The notes under the pieces were generated by a model. It did no database searches, had not been told where the DNA came from, and saw only the letters and a list, made by a program, of their open reading frames with translations. Shown here in pieces: positions 16,574 through 25,469 of a stretch of DNA of 64,000 nt. This stretch comes from Muribaculum gordoncarteri (GTDB lineage Bacteria > Bacteroidota > Bacteroidia > Bacteroidales > Muribaculaceae), in assembly GCF_004803695.1 (NCBI RefSeq), contig NZ_CP039393.1, positions 2,480,001-2,544,000 on the forward strand, in the 5' to 3' direction. The position numbers were made by a program, and so were the translations under genes. Position 1 is the first letter of the stretch, and each line of letters begins with the position of its first letter.

Positions 16574-17605
16574 CTAATTAAGAGTCACTTGTGCAAAGCG
16601 GTCACGAGCATTGGTTGCAAATGCGTGAGTCGGGCCCATACCCTGAGTCGATATGTGGTCGGCAGGAACGCCGTGAGCCACGAGATAGTCACTGACGGCC
16701 TTGGCTCGACGCATGCTCAACGCCTTATTGTAGTCGACATTGCCAACCTCATCGGTATAGGCCTTTATCACTACGTTGCGTCCGCTCTTCTTAGCCTCGG
16801 CGGCAAGATTCTCAAGAGTCTTGGTATCCTGTACTTCGGAGCTGTCAAATCCGAAAAGGCAAATAACCGATGCACCGGAAGCGGCAACATTATTGCTTGC
16901 TGAAGCTGCCGGAGCCGTCTTGGCAGCGGTGGCCGAAGTTGTCGGGGCTGTGGCTGCAGTTGCCGAAACCGTGGCGGCATCGGAAGGAGCGGCAGCAGCG
17001 GCGGCAGCGTTATCGCCTTCGTCATACTGTGCTATGACATCGACATCGGGGAGTGTGACCGATGTAGTATTAATTGCGACATCGGCATTTTCATCGCCTA
17101 TCTCCACATTCTTGTCATCGCCCATGACGACGAGGAACAGTGATGTGGGAGCAGGCGAGTCAACGGTCGACGAAGTGCCTGCAGGCGAATTTACCTTAGT
17201 GACGACAGTGTTACGTGCCATCTGCGGTTCCGACGAAGCGAGATTCCAGTGACGGCCACCCAGGAACAATCCGGCCAAAGCGGCCACAACGAGAGCAAGC
17301 ACGCCGATAGCGCCCCACTTCACATATTTTGGAGTATTGTCAACATCGGCTGTTTCAACGTCGGCCGACGGTTTGTTTGCAGCACCTGCGGCGGCAGCTG
17401 TCGCTCCCATTGCCGCAGCGGCGATTCCTGCAGCATCCGCAGCGCCGCTCTTTTCATGAGCGGGAAGCCCCATCGGTTCGGGATGCACTTCCAACTCCTT
17501 TGGTTGTATATGCCCCGGGAGTTCTTTCTGAACCTCTTTGGCATTCAGGCTCTTGGGCTGTGGATGCCCTTGAAGCTTTCGGTGGGTAAAATCCTTGTCA
17601 GCCAT
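16574..17605 (-). CDS. membrane-anchored OmpA-family peptidoglycan-binding protein
   Basis: A 343-residue protein with no N-terminal signal but one membrane segment (about 104-120, WGAIGVLALVVAALAGLFLGG). The cytoplasmic N-terminal half has repeated His-Pro-x-Pro motifs (GHPQPK, GHIQPKE, VHPEPM) and an Ala-rich stretch. Beyond the membrane is a long Ala/Thr/Ser linker, then an OmpA-like domain (CLFGFDSSEVQD, AYTDEVGNVDYNKALSMRRAKAVSDYLV) that should bind peptidoglycan. It would link inner membrane to cell wall. The N-terminal repeats are unusual for the family. It is monocistronic with its own terminator. Confidence 0.82.
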   Translation of the reverse strand: MADKDFTHRKLQGHPQPKSLNAKEVQKELPGHIQPKELEVHPEPMGLPAHEKSGAADAAGIAAAAMGATAAAAGAANKPSADVETADVDNTPKYVKWGAIGVLALVVAALAGLFLGGRHWNLASSEPQMARNTVVTKVNSPAGTSSTVDSPAPTSLFLVVMGDDKNVEIGDENADVAINTTSVTLPDVDVIAQYDEGDNAAAAAAAPSDAATVSATAATAPTTSATAAKTAPAASASNNVAASGASVICLFGFDSSEVQDTKTLENLAAEAKKSGRNVVIKAYTDEVGNVDYNKALSMRRAKAVSDYLVAHGVPADHISTQGMGPTHAFATNARDRFAQVTLN

Positions 17606-17628
17606 AATTTTGTCCGTTTTAATTGATT

Positions 17629-17650
17629 AATGATGTATTTAAAACACATC
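17629..17650. repeat. short dyad between the BNR and OmpA-like genes
   Basis: TGATGT and ACATCA arms enclose an A/T-rich centre (about 22 bp). It lies in the 117 bp gap; its role is unclear, possibly a weak hairpin after the BNR gene. Confidence 0.35.
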
Positions 17651-17722
17651 ATTATCGGCCTTTGACAGACATATATTGTTAAAAATCGGTGGGTTACAAG
17701 CTAAAATGTTCTAAAATTCCGA

Positions 17723-19021
17723 TTATTTCGTCACTTCAAGCACGTAGACAGGCTGATCGGGCGAATCGACCATGCGTTCACCGTCGCCCTGCAACGACGG
17801 CTGCACGAATACGTGCAAACGGCGTGAGCTTTTCCACAACTCGGAGTCGAGCGAGGGCTCCCATGCATCTACGCCAAAGTCGGTGAGGTCGGCAACCTTC
17901 CATTCACCCGACGGGCCGGCATCGGTATAGGCCAGCGACACGCGGCTTCCACGCTCGGCATCACGGAATATATAATATATGGAGTCACCGTGGGCCACCA
18001 TGCGCGGACGCGCTATGGGAATCATCTTGGTGCCTCCGCCCGCGAGCGAGAAAGGCTGTGTGCGCTGCGTCACCTGACGGGCGTTCCACTTGGAGCCGTC
18101 GTTCCACACGATGCGATACTGCGGCACCTCACTGTCGGCGTCACGCCAATATGTGGCTATGTAAGGATGTCCCTCGGCATCGGCGCTCATGCTCGTTTGA
18201 TTTATCAGTTCGGAGTTCTGGGGTATGCGCCAAGCATACTCGGCATTGTCCTGCGTTATGGGCAGAGTGTAAGGGGTGCCGTCGGAGCGCTGCCATGTCA
18301 CGCCGTTATCGAGCGAACGCGCATAGCACAGGTCGTGATTGGTTTCCACAAGCCACGTTTCACGCCACACCCATGAGAGGTGTATTGTGCCCGACGCGTC
18401 GACATAGAGCTGCCAGTAGGCGTTACGTTCATCCTCGCCGTCGATCAGCACATCCTGCACGCGATGCCACTTGCGGCTCTTAAGGTCATAGCGGTTCATG
18501 ACCAGATTGCCACGGCCCGACGAACCCGAGCGGAACGCAAAAAGCAGGTCGCCGCCTTTGAGCGTATAGAATTCGGGATAGGTGACATTGTCCTCGTCGA
18601 TACCGGTCATGGACTCCAGCTCACCAAGCTCAAGCGACCCCGGCTTAACGCTGCGACAATACTTCAGCGGATGGCCGTGGTGGTCAAACGAAACATGAAG
18701 ATAACCGTCGCCGTCGACCATCATGCTTATGACATTATGGGCGTCGGCGGCGTTACCTTTATACTGAGTGCGGTGAATGTTCCACCGGTCGGCGTCGACA
18801 TCACGGCTGCCGAGCGTGAGATAGCCGTCGGCATCATAGTAACTGATGTACTGCACGCCGTCATGAGTGACAAGTGAATTGTTGCGAAACACCGTGGTGT
18901 TGACCGAGGTGCTTCCCCAGCCGTTGTCGGCAGCCTTTACAAGTCGCGGAGTTACGGCCGCGGCCCCCAAGGCGCCGACAATTGCGAATGACAAGATTAC
19001 AAAACGCTTTAACATGTTCAT
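17723..19021 (-). CDS. BNR_4-type beta-propeller carbohydrate-active enzyme, candidate lyase/rhamnosidase
   Basis: A 432-residue secreted protein (signal peptide about 1-25). The repeated strand pattern and the segment DAHNVISMMVDGDGYLHVSFDHHGHPLKY match the BNR_4 seven-bladed propeller group. That group includes ulvan lyases (PL24/PL25), GH145 alpha-L-rhamnosidases and PL42 rhamnose-glucuronate lyases, in which such His residues are catalytic. The neighbouring arabinofuranosidase points to plant arabinogalactan or a similar glycan. The 80 bp gap and same strand suggest co-transcription. The exact reaction cannot be assigned by eye. Confidence 0.7.
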   Translation of the reverse strand: MNMLKRFVILSFAIVGALGAAAVTPRLVKAADNGWGSTSVNTTVFRNNSLVTHDGVQYISYYDADGYLTLGSRDVDADRWNIHRTQYKGNAADAHNVISMMVDGDGYLHVSFDHHGHPLKYCRSVKPGSLELGELESMTGIDEDNVTYPEFYTLKGGDLLFAFRSGSSGRGNLVMNRYDLKSRKWHRVQDVLIDGEDERNAYWQLYVDASGTIHLSWVWRETWLVETNHDLCYARSLDNGVTWQRSDGTPYTLPITQDNAEYAWRIPQNSELINQTSMSADAEGHPYIATYWRDADSEVPQYRIVWNDGSKWNARQVTQRTQPFSLAGGGTKMIPIARPRMVAHGDSIYYIFRDAERGSRVSLAYTDAGPSGEWKVADLTDFGVDAWEPSLDSELWKSSRRLHVFVQPSLQGDGERMVDSPDQPVYVLEVTK

Positions 19022-19101
19022 TGTTGTGTGAAATGGATAATGGATTTATATAATATATGTAAATATTGACAATGTAGCGTGTATTCCGGGGGAAGGTGAA
19101 A

Positions 19102-22100
19102 TTACTTCACCGATTTCAAGCGTAGGATTCCAACCGAATTTTCAGGCATGGTTAATTCAAACTTGCCCTTAACCGTGCCGAGATCGACTGTGTGGGGAAC
19201 CACCGCTTCGTTATATGACACTCTCTTGGCAAAACGCCATGCCATTTCGCGCATACCGGGTCGTTCCTTCATGCCCGGAGGAACATTGTCCATGGGATCC
19301 TTATTGTAGTCGGGATGGCTTGAATAGTAGTTCTGCTCCTTCTGGTTCTTAAGCGAGGTGTCATGTGACGAGATGAATTCCATTTCAGCCTCATAACGTG
19401 TACCCGAACCGGTATTGACGGTGATGCGCTTGTCGACAGCCTCCGAGTTGACAAACTTGATGAAAATCTCGCCTGTGGCGGTGTCGATAGTGGGCGATGT
19501 GTATATAGTGGTGTCAGGAGCACTGCCCTTCATGGCATCGGACATGAAGAAGGCTCTGTCGCCGGCTTCGGAGAACAGTTTCTGATAGTAGTAGTTGCAT
19601 GAGCGCCACATTCCGCGGTTGTCAAACCATATAAGGTTGGAGTTCCACTTGTTGTAGCCCTTCTTGCAGAAGAGAGGCGCATAGGCAGCCATGACGACCA
19701 TATCGGAATTGCGCTCCAGTCCGGTCCAATAGGCGGCCTCGGCCATGGCGGAAGCATAGTCATTGTTGGTCATGTTGTTGGCAAACTCGCCCACAAACAC
19801 TCTCGTAGGACGGTTGCGGTCGTAGGTAAGTCCCTCGGCACCGCGCACCTTGTCGGAGTTGTATCGGTCACGGTGGCTGTAGAACCAGTCGTTGTTTTTA
19901 TAGTAGTGTTCGTCGACTATCGTATTGGCATACTTTGAATCGATCTCCTTCATGTTGGCGTCAAACTCCTTGCCTGCATCAGCGGCACCGGAGGTTGAAA
20001 CGACAACAATCTCAGGATACTTCTCCTTGACAGCATTGTACATGATGTCGAAGCGTTCCCAGAAAGCATCGCCTCTGTTCTCGTTACCTATGCCGAGGTA
20101 TTTGAGGTTGAAGGGTTCGGGATGTCCCATTTCGGCTCTCAGCGCACCCCACTTGCTGTCGACGGGGCCGTTGCAGAACTCTATAAAGTCGAGAGCGTCC
20201 TGGACGAATATGCTGTTGAATCTCGCCCTATCCTCCTCGGTATCGAGGGGTGCTACATACTGATGTCCGGCAAACTGGCACGTAACGCCGTTATTAAGCA
20301 CGGGGAGCGGAGTTGCACCGAGAGCTTCGGCCATAAGGAGATACTCGTAGAAGCCCACATACTGCGAAGTCCAGTAGCCCCAATGGTTACGGAATCCGAT
20401 CCTCTCCTCGGGAGAGCCGATGGAGTTTTTCCAGAACACCTGTCCGAAATAGTTGGGGCCCTCGGAAGCACATCCGCCGGGGAAACGCATGAATGTGGGT
20501 TTGAGGTCGGCGAGCGCCTGCATGAGATCCTTGCGGAAGGGGCCGTTCTTTCCATCGTTCCAGAGCTGTGACGCTTCAGGAAGCAGAGTGACGAAATCGA
20601 GGTAGAAGACACCGGGAGCGTCAGCAACGATGCATAGTCGGCTGTCAGCGCTGTTAAGGGCCTTCAGGGTTCCTTCATATTTCTTCCAATCATCGGGGAT
20701 GCCTGTGAATGTAAGCACATTGGAGTTTACATTACCGTCCTTATCCTCAAGATAGACCTTGAAACCGCCCTTGTAGGCCTCGCCCTGCAGATACATTCCG
20801 AGGTCGTAGCTTACATCCTTTACGGCCGGAATCGACGGGGTCTGGGTATTGTTGGAGTAGTAGAACTCCTTGCCTCTTCCGTATTCGGCGATGCCGAAGC
20901 CGTTGGCTGCGATTCCGAAACCGTCGCCGGGGTTTTCCACCTCAAAGCGCACGCTGTACTGCTTGTAACGCTGTTCATCATCATATTTGTCATTGGGATC
21001 GAAATCGTAGTGACGCTTCAGGTTCTTCACGAGAGGCTTGTCGGCGACAGCCCTTGCGCTACCCTTGGCATCGCCCTTGCTTACGACCGTCCAACCGAAG
21101 AACACGCTGTCGCATGTCGAAAATTCGTTAGCCGGAGCATCGGGCACATTATAGGCCTGGAACGAATTGTTCTGGATGAGCTGCGCACATATACCGCCGT
21201 CAAGCGAGTTGTTTATGTCCTCAAAGAATATTCCCCTGAGTGTCGGGCTAATCTCGATTCCGAGCTTGTCGGGCTTGAGGGTGAGAGTTCTTTTCTCCTC
21301 GGGCTTGAATCCCTGAAGCTGGAGCATCTTGTCGGCGAAACGCTGTCCGAGAAGCCTCATTCCCTCGGTGCTGAAGTGGAACTGGTCGCCCGTGCTCTCG
21401 CAACCGAGAGCCGAAATTATGTGTGCGTTGGGAAGTACCTTCGGAAGGTTGGGCATAATGGTGGTGTTGAACGCCGCGCACACACCGCCCTGCTCGGCAT
21501 ACTTAAGTTCACCGGCAAGAAGAGGAGTCTGCTTGGGGTTGAGCTTAAGATCCTTGCACAGATTGTCGTAGATTCGCTTTACTCGCTCGGGCCATAGGGG
21601 GTCCTGCGAGTTGGACTCGCCCTGGTGCATGAGGATGCCCTTTATGACACCGTCCTTCTGGGCAAGCTTTGCCATCTTCACAAGACGCTCATAAGGATTG
21701 CCGCCATACTGGCTGACGATGTTCTTCATCCAGTCGCGCTCGTTGTCGATATACTCCTTATAATCGTCCTTGTCCCAAAGCTCGATTTTGGCTCCCGCAA
21801 CCGACACGTTGATTACGCCCACGCGATAGTCGGGAGGAAGAACTTCAATCATTTTTCGTCCGAAGAAATCCACCGGACCGAGGTTGTTGCCTTCGCGACA
21901 GATAGGCGGCACGGCAGTGTACCATTTTCCCATCTCACGCCCGAGGTTGGGCATGTCGACGGCTGCCATGAACTGGAAACGCGGATCGTTGAAATCCTTG
22001 TCCTGCTCGGCAGGCGTGGCACCGGCTTCCATGTTGGACTGACCGATACAGAGGTAGATGTAAAATTTAGGGTCGGGCTTACTCTCCGCGGCCGCTGAAA

Positions 22101-22161
22101 CCTTGAAAATTGGCAGTATGGCAAGTAGCGCCATCACAAGAAATGTAATTTTCCTTTTCAT
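19102..22161 (-). CDS. SASA/GDSL-type esterase fused to GH51 alpha-L-arabinofuranosidase
   Basis: A 1019-residue secreted two-domain enzyme. Residues about 30-285 form a SASA-family carbohydrate esterase: GQSNMEA (Ser42), LMHQGESN, and a D259-x-x-H262 motif. Residues about 295-1019 are GH51: SPTLRGIFFEDINNSLDGG, a carbohydrate-binding insertion, RFPGGCASE, the acid/base in GIGNENRG (Glu694) and the nucleophile in FVGEFANN (Glu792). It would remove acetyl (or similar) groups and terminal arabinofuranose from the same substrate. All visible catalytic residues are intact. No SusC/D lies next to it; the BNR enzyme gene follows. Confidence 0.88.
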   Translation of the reverse strand: MKRKITFLVMALLAILPIFKVSAAAESKPDPKFYIYLCIGQSNMEAGATPAEQDKDFNDPRFQFMAAVDMPNLGREMGKWYTAVPPICREGNNLGPVDFFGRKMIEVLPPDYRVGVINVSVAGAKIELWDKDDYKEYIDNERDWMKNIVSQYGGNPYERLVKMAKLAQKDGVIKGILMHQGESNSQDPLWPERVKRIYDNLCKDLKLNPKQTPLLAGELKYAEQGGVCAAFNTTIMPNLPKVLPNAHIISALGCESTGDQFHFSTEGMRLLGQRFADKMLQLQGFKPEEKRTLTLKPDKLGIEISPTLRGIFFEDINNSLDGGICAQLIQNNSFQAYNVPDAPANEFSTCDSVFFGWTVVSKGDAKGSARAVADKPLVKNLKRHYDFDPNDKYDDEQRYKQYSVRFEVENPGDGFGIAANGFGIAEYGRGKEFYYSNNTQTPSIPAVKDVSYDLGMYLQGEAYKGGFKVYLEDKDGNVNSNVLTFTGIPDDWKKYEGTLKALNSADSRLCIVADAPGVFYLDFVTLLPEASQLWNDGKNGPFRKDLMQALADLKPTFMRFPGGCASEGPNYFGQVFWKNSIGSPEERIGFRNHWGYWTSQYVGFYEYLLMAEALGATPLPVLNNGVTCQFAGHQYVAPLDTEEDRARFNSIFVQDALDFIEFCNGPVDSKWGALRAEMGHPEPFNLKYLGIGNENRGDAFWERFDIMYNAVKEKYPEIVVVSTSGAADAGKEFDANMKEIDSKYANTIVDEHYYKNNDWFYSHRDRYNSDKVRGAEGLTYDRNRPTRVFVGEFANNMTNNDYASAMAEAAYWTGLERNSDMVVMAAYAPLFCKKGYNKWNSNLIWFDNRGMWRSCNYYYQKLFSEAGDRAFFMSDAMKGSAPDTTIYTSPTIDTATGEIFIKFVNSEAVDKRITVNTGSGTRYEAEMEFISSHDTSLKNQKEQNYYSSHPDYNKDPMDNVPPGMKERPGMREMAWRFAKRVSYNEAVVPHTVDLGTVKGKFELTMPENSVGILRLKSVK

Positions 22162-22211
22162 GATAGAATCTGTCTTGAAGATGATTGAGCGGATTATGTG
22201 ATAATATAATG

Positions 22212-22219
22212 CAAAACTA
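22212..22219 (-). promoter_or_regulatory. -7 box for the esterase-GH51 gene
   Basis: Minus-strand TAGTTTTG matches TAnnTTTG, 51 bp upstream of the start codon. No -33 box at normal spacing. Confidence 0.45.
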
Positions 22220-22314
22220 TCAAAAAAACGCCAATCGGCAAGAGGAAGCCGTGAAAAATTGGTTTCCGTAACGCGACTTTTTGGGTTAAAATCGCCTGCT
22301 CTTCATGGAGATGC

Positions 22315-22351
22315 AGAAAAAACCACGGGCCGAGGCTTAAAGCCCCGACCC
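22315..22351 (-). terminator. terminator of the M13 peptidase gene
   Basis: An imperfect stem (GGG-CCG-A-GGCTT with AAGCC-C-CG-A-CCC) at 22327-22351 is followed on the minus strand by a U run (A run at 22315-22322). Confidence 0.7.
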
Positions 22352-22384
22352 GCGTTTATAGAGTCGATTTTACGATGTAACGGT

Positions 22385-24427
22385 TTACCAGATAACGACG
22401 AGTTCCTCAGCCGGACGATACATCTTGTCACCCTTCTTGATGCCGAATGCCTCAAAGAAAGGAGTGAGGTTGCGCAACGTTACGTTAACGCGGTTTTCGC
22501 CGAGTGAGTGAACATCACCCGAGGTGAGCGAGCGAATCTCCTCCTCACGGGTGTTCTGTGCCCAAAGGTTGGCATAGTTGAGATAGAACACCTGCATGGG
22601 GTCGTAACCGTCGATCTTGGCCTCGGGGCTCTTGATGTCGACACCTTTCTTCTTCTGTGAGTCGAGGAATGCGGTCATTGCCACGCGAAGTCCGCCCTGG
22701 TCGGCGATGTTCTCACCGAGAGTGTACTGACCGTTGGCATGGAGGCCGGGAAGCACTTCCACTTCGTCAAACTGGGCAACAAGACCCTGTGTGAGCTTGG
22801 CAAATGCCTCGGTGTCCTCGGGAGTCCACCAGTTGACCATGTTGCCCTCGGCATCGAAGTTGCGGCCCTGGTCGTCAAATCCGTGAGTCATCTCATGTCC
22901 TATCACCACACCGATACCGCCGTAGTTCTCGGCATCGCTCGACTCGGGGTCGAAGAAGGGAGCCTGAAGAATGGCAGCGGGGAACACGATTTCATTGGCA
23001 AGAGGATTATAGTAGGCGTTGACTGTTTGAGGAGTCATACCCCACTCTGTCTTGTCGACGGGCTTGCCCCACTTGGCGAGCTCTTCCTTCTGGTGCCACA
23101 TCGATACGTTGTGCATATTCTCGTAGTAGGACAACTTGGGGTCGATTGTCATCGAGCTGTAGTCCTTCCACTTGTCGGGATAACCGATCTTCACGGTGAA
23201 GGCATTGAGCTTCTTGATAGCGTTGAGCTTGGTGTCGTCGCTCATCCAGGGAAGGTTGATGATGTGCTTGCCGAGTGCGGTGCGCAGGTTCTCGACAAGG
23301 CCGAGCATATACTGCTTTGACGACTCGGGGAAGTACTTCTCGACATAGAGCTGTCCGACAGCCTCACCCATCGCACCTTCAGCAGCACCGAGTGCACGCT
23401 TCCAGCGCGGACGCTGCTGCTGCACGCCGCTCACTACCTTGTTGAATTCAAATGCGGCATTGGCAAAGTCGTCGCTGAGCATTCCGGCGGCCTGGCTCAC
23501 ATATTTCCAAAGGTAGTAGTCCTTGATTTCGCGATCGGTGAGCGAGCCCATGAGGTTGTTGGCCTGAGCCACCGAGCTGAGTTCGGTCACGATGACGCTC
23601 TCGGGCGACTTGATACCCATCGTTTCGATGAAGAAGCGGTCCCAGTTGATATTGGGATACATGGCCTTGAGCTGCTCGAATGAACGGGGGTTGTACATGG
23701 CCGGGATGTTACGGCTCTGTTCGCGTGTCCAGGCTGAATCGGCAAGCGCGGTTTCAATCTTCATCACGTTGTTCATAACGCGGTTGGCATCCTTCTTGGA
23801 GTAACCGGCGTTACGCATCTGCGTTACGATGAGTTTCTTGTAAGCCTCGCGCACCTTCTTGTTGCGGGCGTCGTCGAGCAGATAGTAGTCACGGTCGCCA
23901 AGACCCATGCCGCCACCGCTTACATACATGGCATACACCTTGCTGTCGGCGAGGTCCTCCATGGGGCCTGCGCTGAAGAAGGGGCTTGCGTAGTTGGCGT
24001 GCAGCCACAAGAAGAGGTTCTCCATGCTGTCGGCGGGAGTGGTTTCGATTTTCTTGAGGTCGGCAAGGATGGGCTTAGCGCCTTCGGCGTTGCGTCTAAC
24101 CGAGTCCATGGCCTGGCTGTAGATTGTCCACACCTTGAAGGCAACCGATCCGGGCTTGGGATTTGTAGCTCCGAGGTTGAGCACGATGTCCTTCACGCGA
24201 GCCTCGCTTGAGTCGCTGAGGATGTTGAAGTTACCGTAACGTGCATGTTCGGGTGTGAGCGGATGGCTCTCCTGCCAACCCTTGTTGACATGCTTGTAGA
24301 AATCCTCGCCGGCGGGTGTCGACTTGTCAAAGTAAGCCGGATTGAGGCTCTTGAGATGCTCCTCGGCCGATGCGCTCAGCATAAAGCCGAAAGCCACGGC
24401 GAGTGCAAGAAATTTTAATGATTTCAT
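22385..24427 (-). CDS. pepO: M13 (neprilysin/PepO) family zinc endopeptidase
   Basis: A 680-residue exported protease (signal peptide about 1-21, no lipobox). The zinc site is HEMTH (511-515) within VVIGHEMTHGFDDQGRNFD, with the third ligand in GENIADQGG (Glu572); NAYYNPLANEIVFPAAILQ is the conserved substrate-binding stretch. M13 enzymes cut oligopeptides of limited size, here presumably in the periplasm. The C-terminal W at the end (VVIW) is typical of the family. It is a single gene with its own -7 box and terminator. It may work on peptides made by the C10 protease nearby, but that link is only inference. Confidence 0.95.
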   Translation of the reverse strand: MKSLKFLALAVAFGFMLSASAEEHLKSLNPAYFDKSTPAGEDFYKHVNKGWQESHPLTPEHARYGNFNILSDSSEARVKDIVLNLGATNPKPGSVAFKVWTIYSQAMDSVRRNAEGAKPILADLKKIETTPADSMENLFLWLHANYASPFFSAGPMEDLADSKVYAMYVSGGGMGLGDRDYYLLDDARNKKVREAYKKLIVTQMRNAGYSKKDANRVMNNVMKIETALADSAWTREQSRNIPAMYNPRSFEQLKAMYPNINWDRFFIETMGIKSPESVIVTELSSVAQANNLMGSLTDREIKDYYLWKYVSQAAGMLSDDFANAAFEFNKVVSGVQQQRPRWKRALGAAEGAMGEAVGQLYVEKYFPESSKQYMLGLVENLRTALGKHIINLPWMSDDTKLNAIKKLNAFTVKIGYPDKWKDYSSMTIDPKLSYYENMHNVSMWHQKEELAKWGKPVDKTEWGMTPQTVNAYYNPLANEIVFPAAILQAPFFDPESSDAENYGGIGVVIGHEMTHGFDDQGRNFDAEGNMVNWWTPEDTEAFAKLTQGLVAQFDEVEVLPGLHANGQYTLGENIADQGGLRVAMTAFLDSQKKKGVDIKSPEAKIDGYDPMQVFYLNYANLWAQNTREEEIRSLTSGDVHSLGENRVNVTLRNLTPFFEAFGIKKGDKMYRPAEELVVIW

Positions 24428-24481
24428 AATAAATAAGCAATATTGTGATTCTTAGTTGATGCCCATGAATGAAACATCCTG

Positions 24482-24489
24482 CAAAAGTA
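24482..24489 (-). promoter_or_regulatory. -7 box for the M13 peptidase
   Basis: Minus-strand TACTTTTG, 54 bp upstream of the start codon. No clear -33. Confidence 0.5.
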
Positions 24490-24598
24490 GTCAAAAAAAT
24501 CATCATCCGCAGCAATTAAATCAACAGTTGTCGTTAAATTTATCCCGTGAAGTGCAATAAAGTGTAATAAATAGTGCCCCACCAATGACATTTTTCCT

Positions 24599-24606
24599 TA
24601 TCTTTG
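24599..24606 (+). promoter_or_regulatory. -7 box in front of the structured leader
   Basis: TATCTTTG, a full match to TAnnTTTG, immediately precedes the first hairpin of the structured region. No convincing -33 TTTG is visible. Confidence 0.55.
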
Positions 24607-24610
24607 TAAC

Positions 24611-24886
24611 AGATAGCCCGGAGGCCATAGAGCTGGCCTCCTTATCTGCACATATTAATTGAAAGGTGTTATTGAAATTATCTTTTTCAACTCAAATCTC
24701 GCAAATTTGACTGTTCCACAAAGATGATTGACAATGGCACCTGCATCGCGTGCCTATTATTCCTGTCATGAAACATGGCGGGAACAATATACGCATCCGG
24801 TGTGGGGCCGTTGTCTTATCGGTGGAACAAGGCCATGCGAGAGCCTGAGGTGACGATAGGACAATGAAATTCCTCACACCTTTTTT
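24611..24886 (+). ncRNA. candidate structured RNA or regulatory leader
   Basis: At least four well-formed hairpins follow a -7 box: 24611-24647 (AGATA/TATCT closing GGAGGCC/GGCCTCC), 24736-24754 (GGCAC/GTGCC), 24760-24784 (11 pairs with two G-U pairs around an AAA loop) and 24806-24834 (GGCC-G-TTGT/ACAA-GGCC). A weak terminator-like stem follows (GGTG/CACC outer, AGGA/TCCT inner) with six T at 24881-24886. In addition ATGCGAGAG (24835-24843) pairs perfectly with CTCTCGCAT (24921-24929), which spans the terminator and ends just before the start codon at 24934. I do not recognise the family; it does not look like tmRNA, RNase P or SRP RNA. Confidence 0.45.
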
Positions 24887-24933
24887 GTATACTTGCGGGC
24901 CTCGACCGAGGATGAGGGGCCTCTCGCATCGCG

Positions 24934-25365
24934 ATGATTATAAATCGTCTGAAATCATTAGTAGAGCATCTGAAACCGTCGACGGGCATAGTGACCGCGT
25001 GCCGGTTTACAGTAAACAGCGTAAGCGTCGACACGGGCAGTCCCATGCCGCCCGACGACTATTACGCGCTTATCGAAATACACCGCACGGCATCGGGGGC
25101 ACTGTTTCTGATGAGCCCCGACGACAACGGCAATCTGTCGCCTCTCGGAAGGCTCGTAGAGATAAACCGCTCGCGGTCAGATGACGAGATATCGATTACC
25201 GCCCGGTGTGTGGCCGGAGGCACAAGCGCGGCCCTGCTGATAAAGCTGTCGACATCGAGCGACAAGGCCAAAATAATCATGTCGATAATAGGAAACGAAT
25301 GTCTGATACTGAATTGCCGCTACTCGCAGCTCGACAGACGCGCCATGGGAATAGAGCGTCATTGA
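24934..25365 (+). CDS. hypothetical protein, 143 residues
   Basis: A soluble 143-residue protein with no signal peptide or membrane segment and no family that I recognise. The sequence has coding-like third-base use and regular alternation of strands (YYALIEIHRT, GALFLMSP, AALLIKLSTS), suggesting a small alpha/beta or all-beta fold. It lies on the plus strand between two minus-strand genes and behind the structured leader, with its start five bases after the long-range inverted repeat. Function cannot be inferred. It could be a real orphan gene or, less likely, an open frame without function. Confidence 0.6.
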   Translation: MIINRLKSLVEHLKPSTGIVTACRFTVNSVSVDTGSPMPPDDYYALIEIHRTASGALFLMSPDDNGNLSPLGRLVEINRSRSDDEISITARCVAGGTSAALLIKLSTSSDKAKIIMSIIGNECLILNCRYSQLDRRAMGIERH

Positions 25366-25397
25366 ATGTCGGCCGACATGGCATAAGAGCCGGCTCA

Positions 25398-25443
25398 TAA
25401 AAAAGACTCCGCGCCCGTCGAGTGTGACAAGGGGCGCGGAGTC
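25398..25443 (-). terminator. terminator after the fimbrillin-like gene
   Basis: Perfect 12 bp arms GACTCCGCGCCC (25405-25416) and GGGCGCGGAGTC (25432-25443); an A run at 25399-25404 gives the U run on the minus strand. It may also act on the plus strand for the hypothetical gene. Confidence 0.85.
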
Positions 25444-25469
25444 CTTTATTTCAATGGTGACAGATTACA

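Noticed and set aside
24611-24886. Assignment as 6S, tmRNA, RNase P or a known riboswitch
   Set aside because: None of the conserved sequence blocks of these RNAs is visible; left unnamed.
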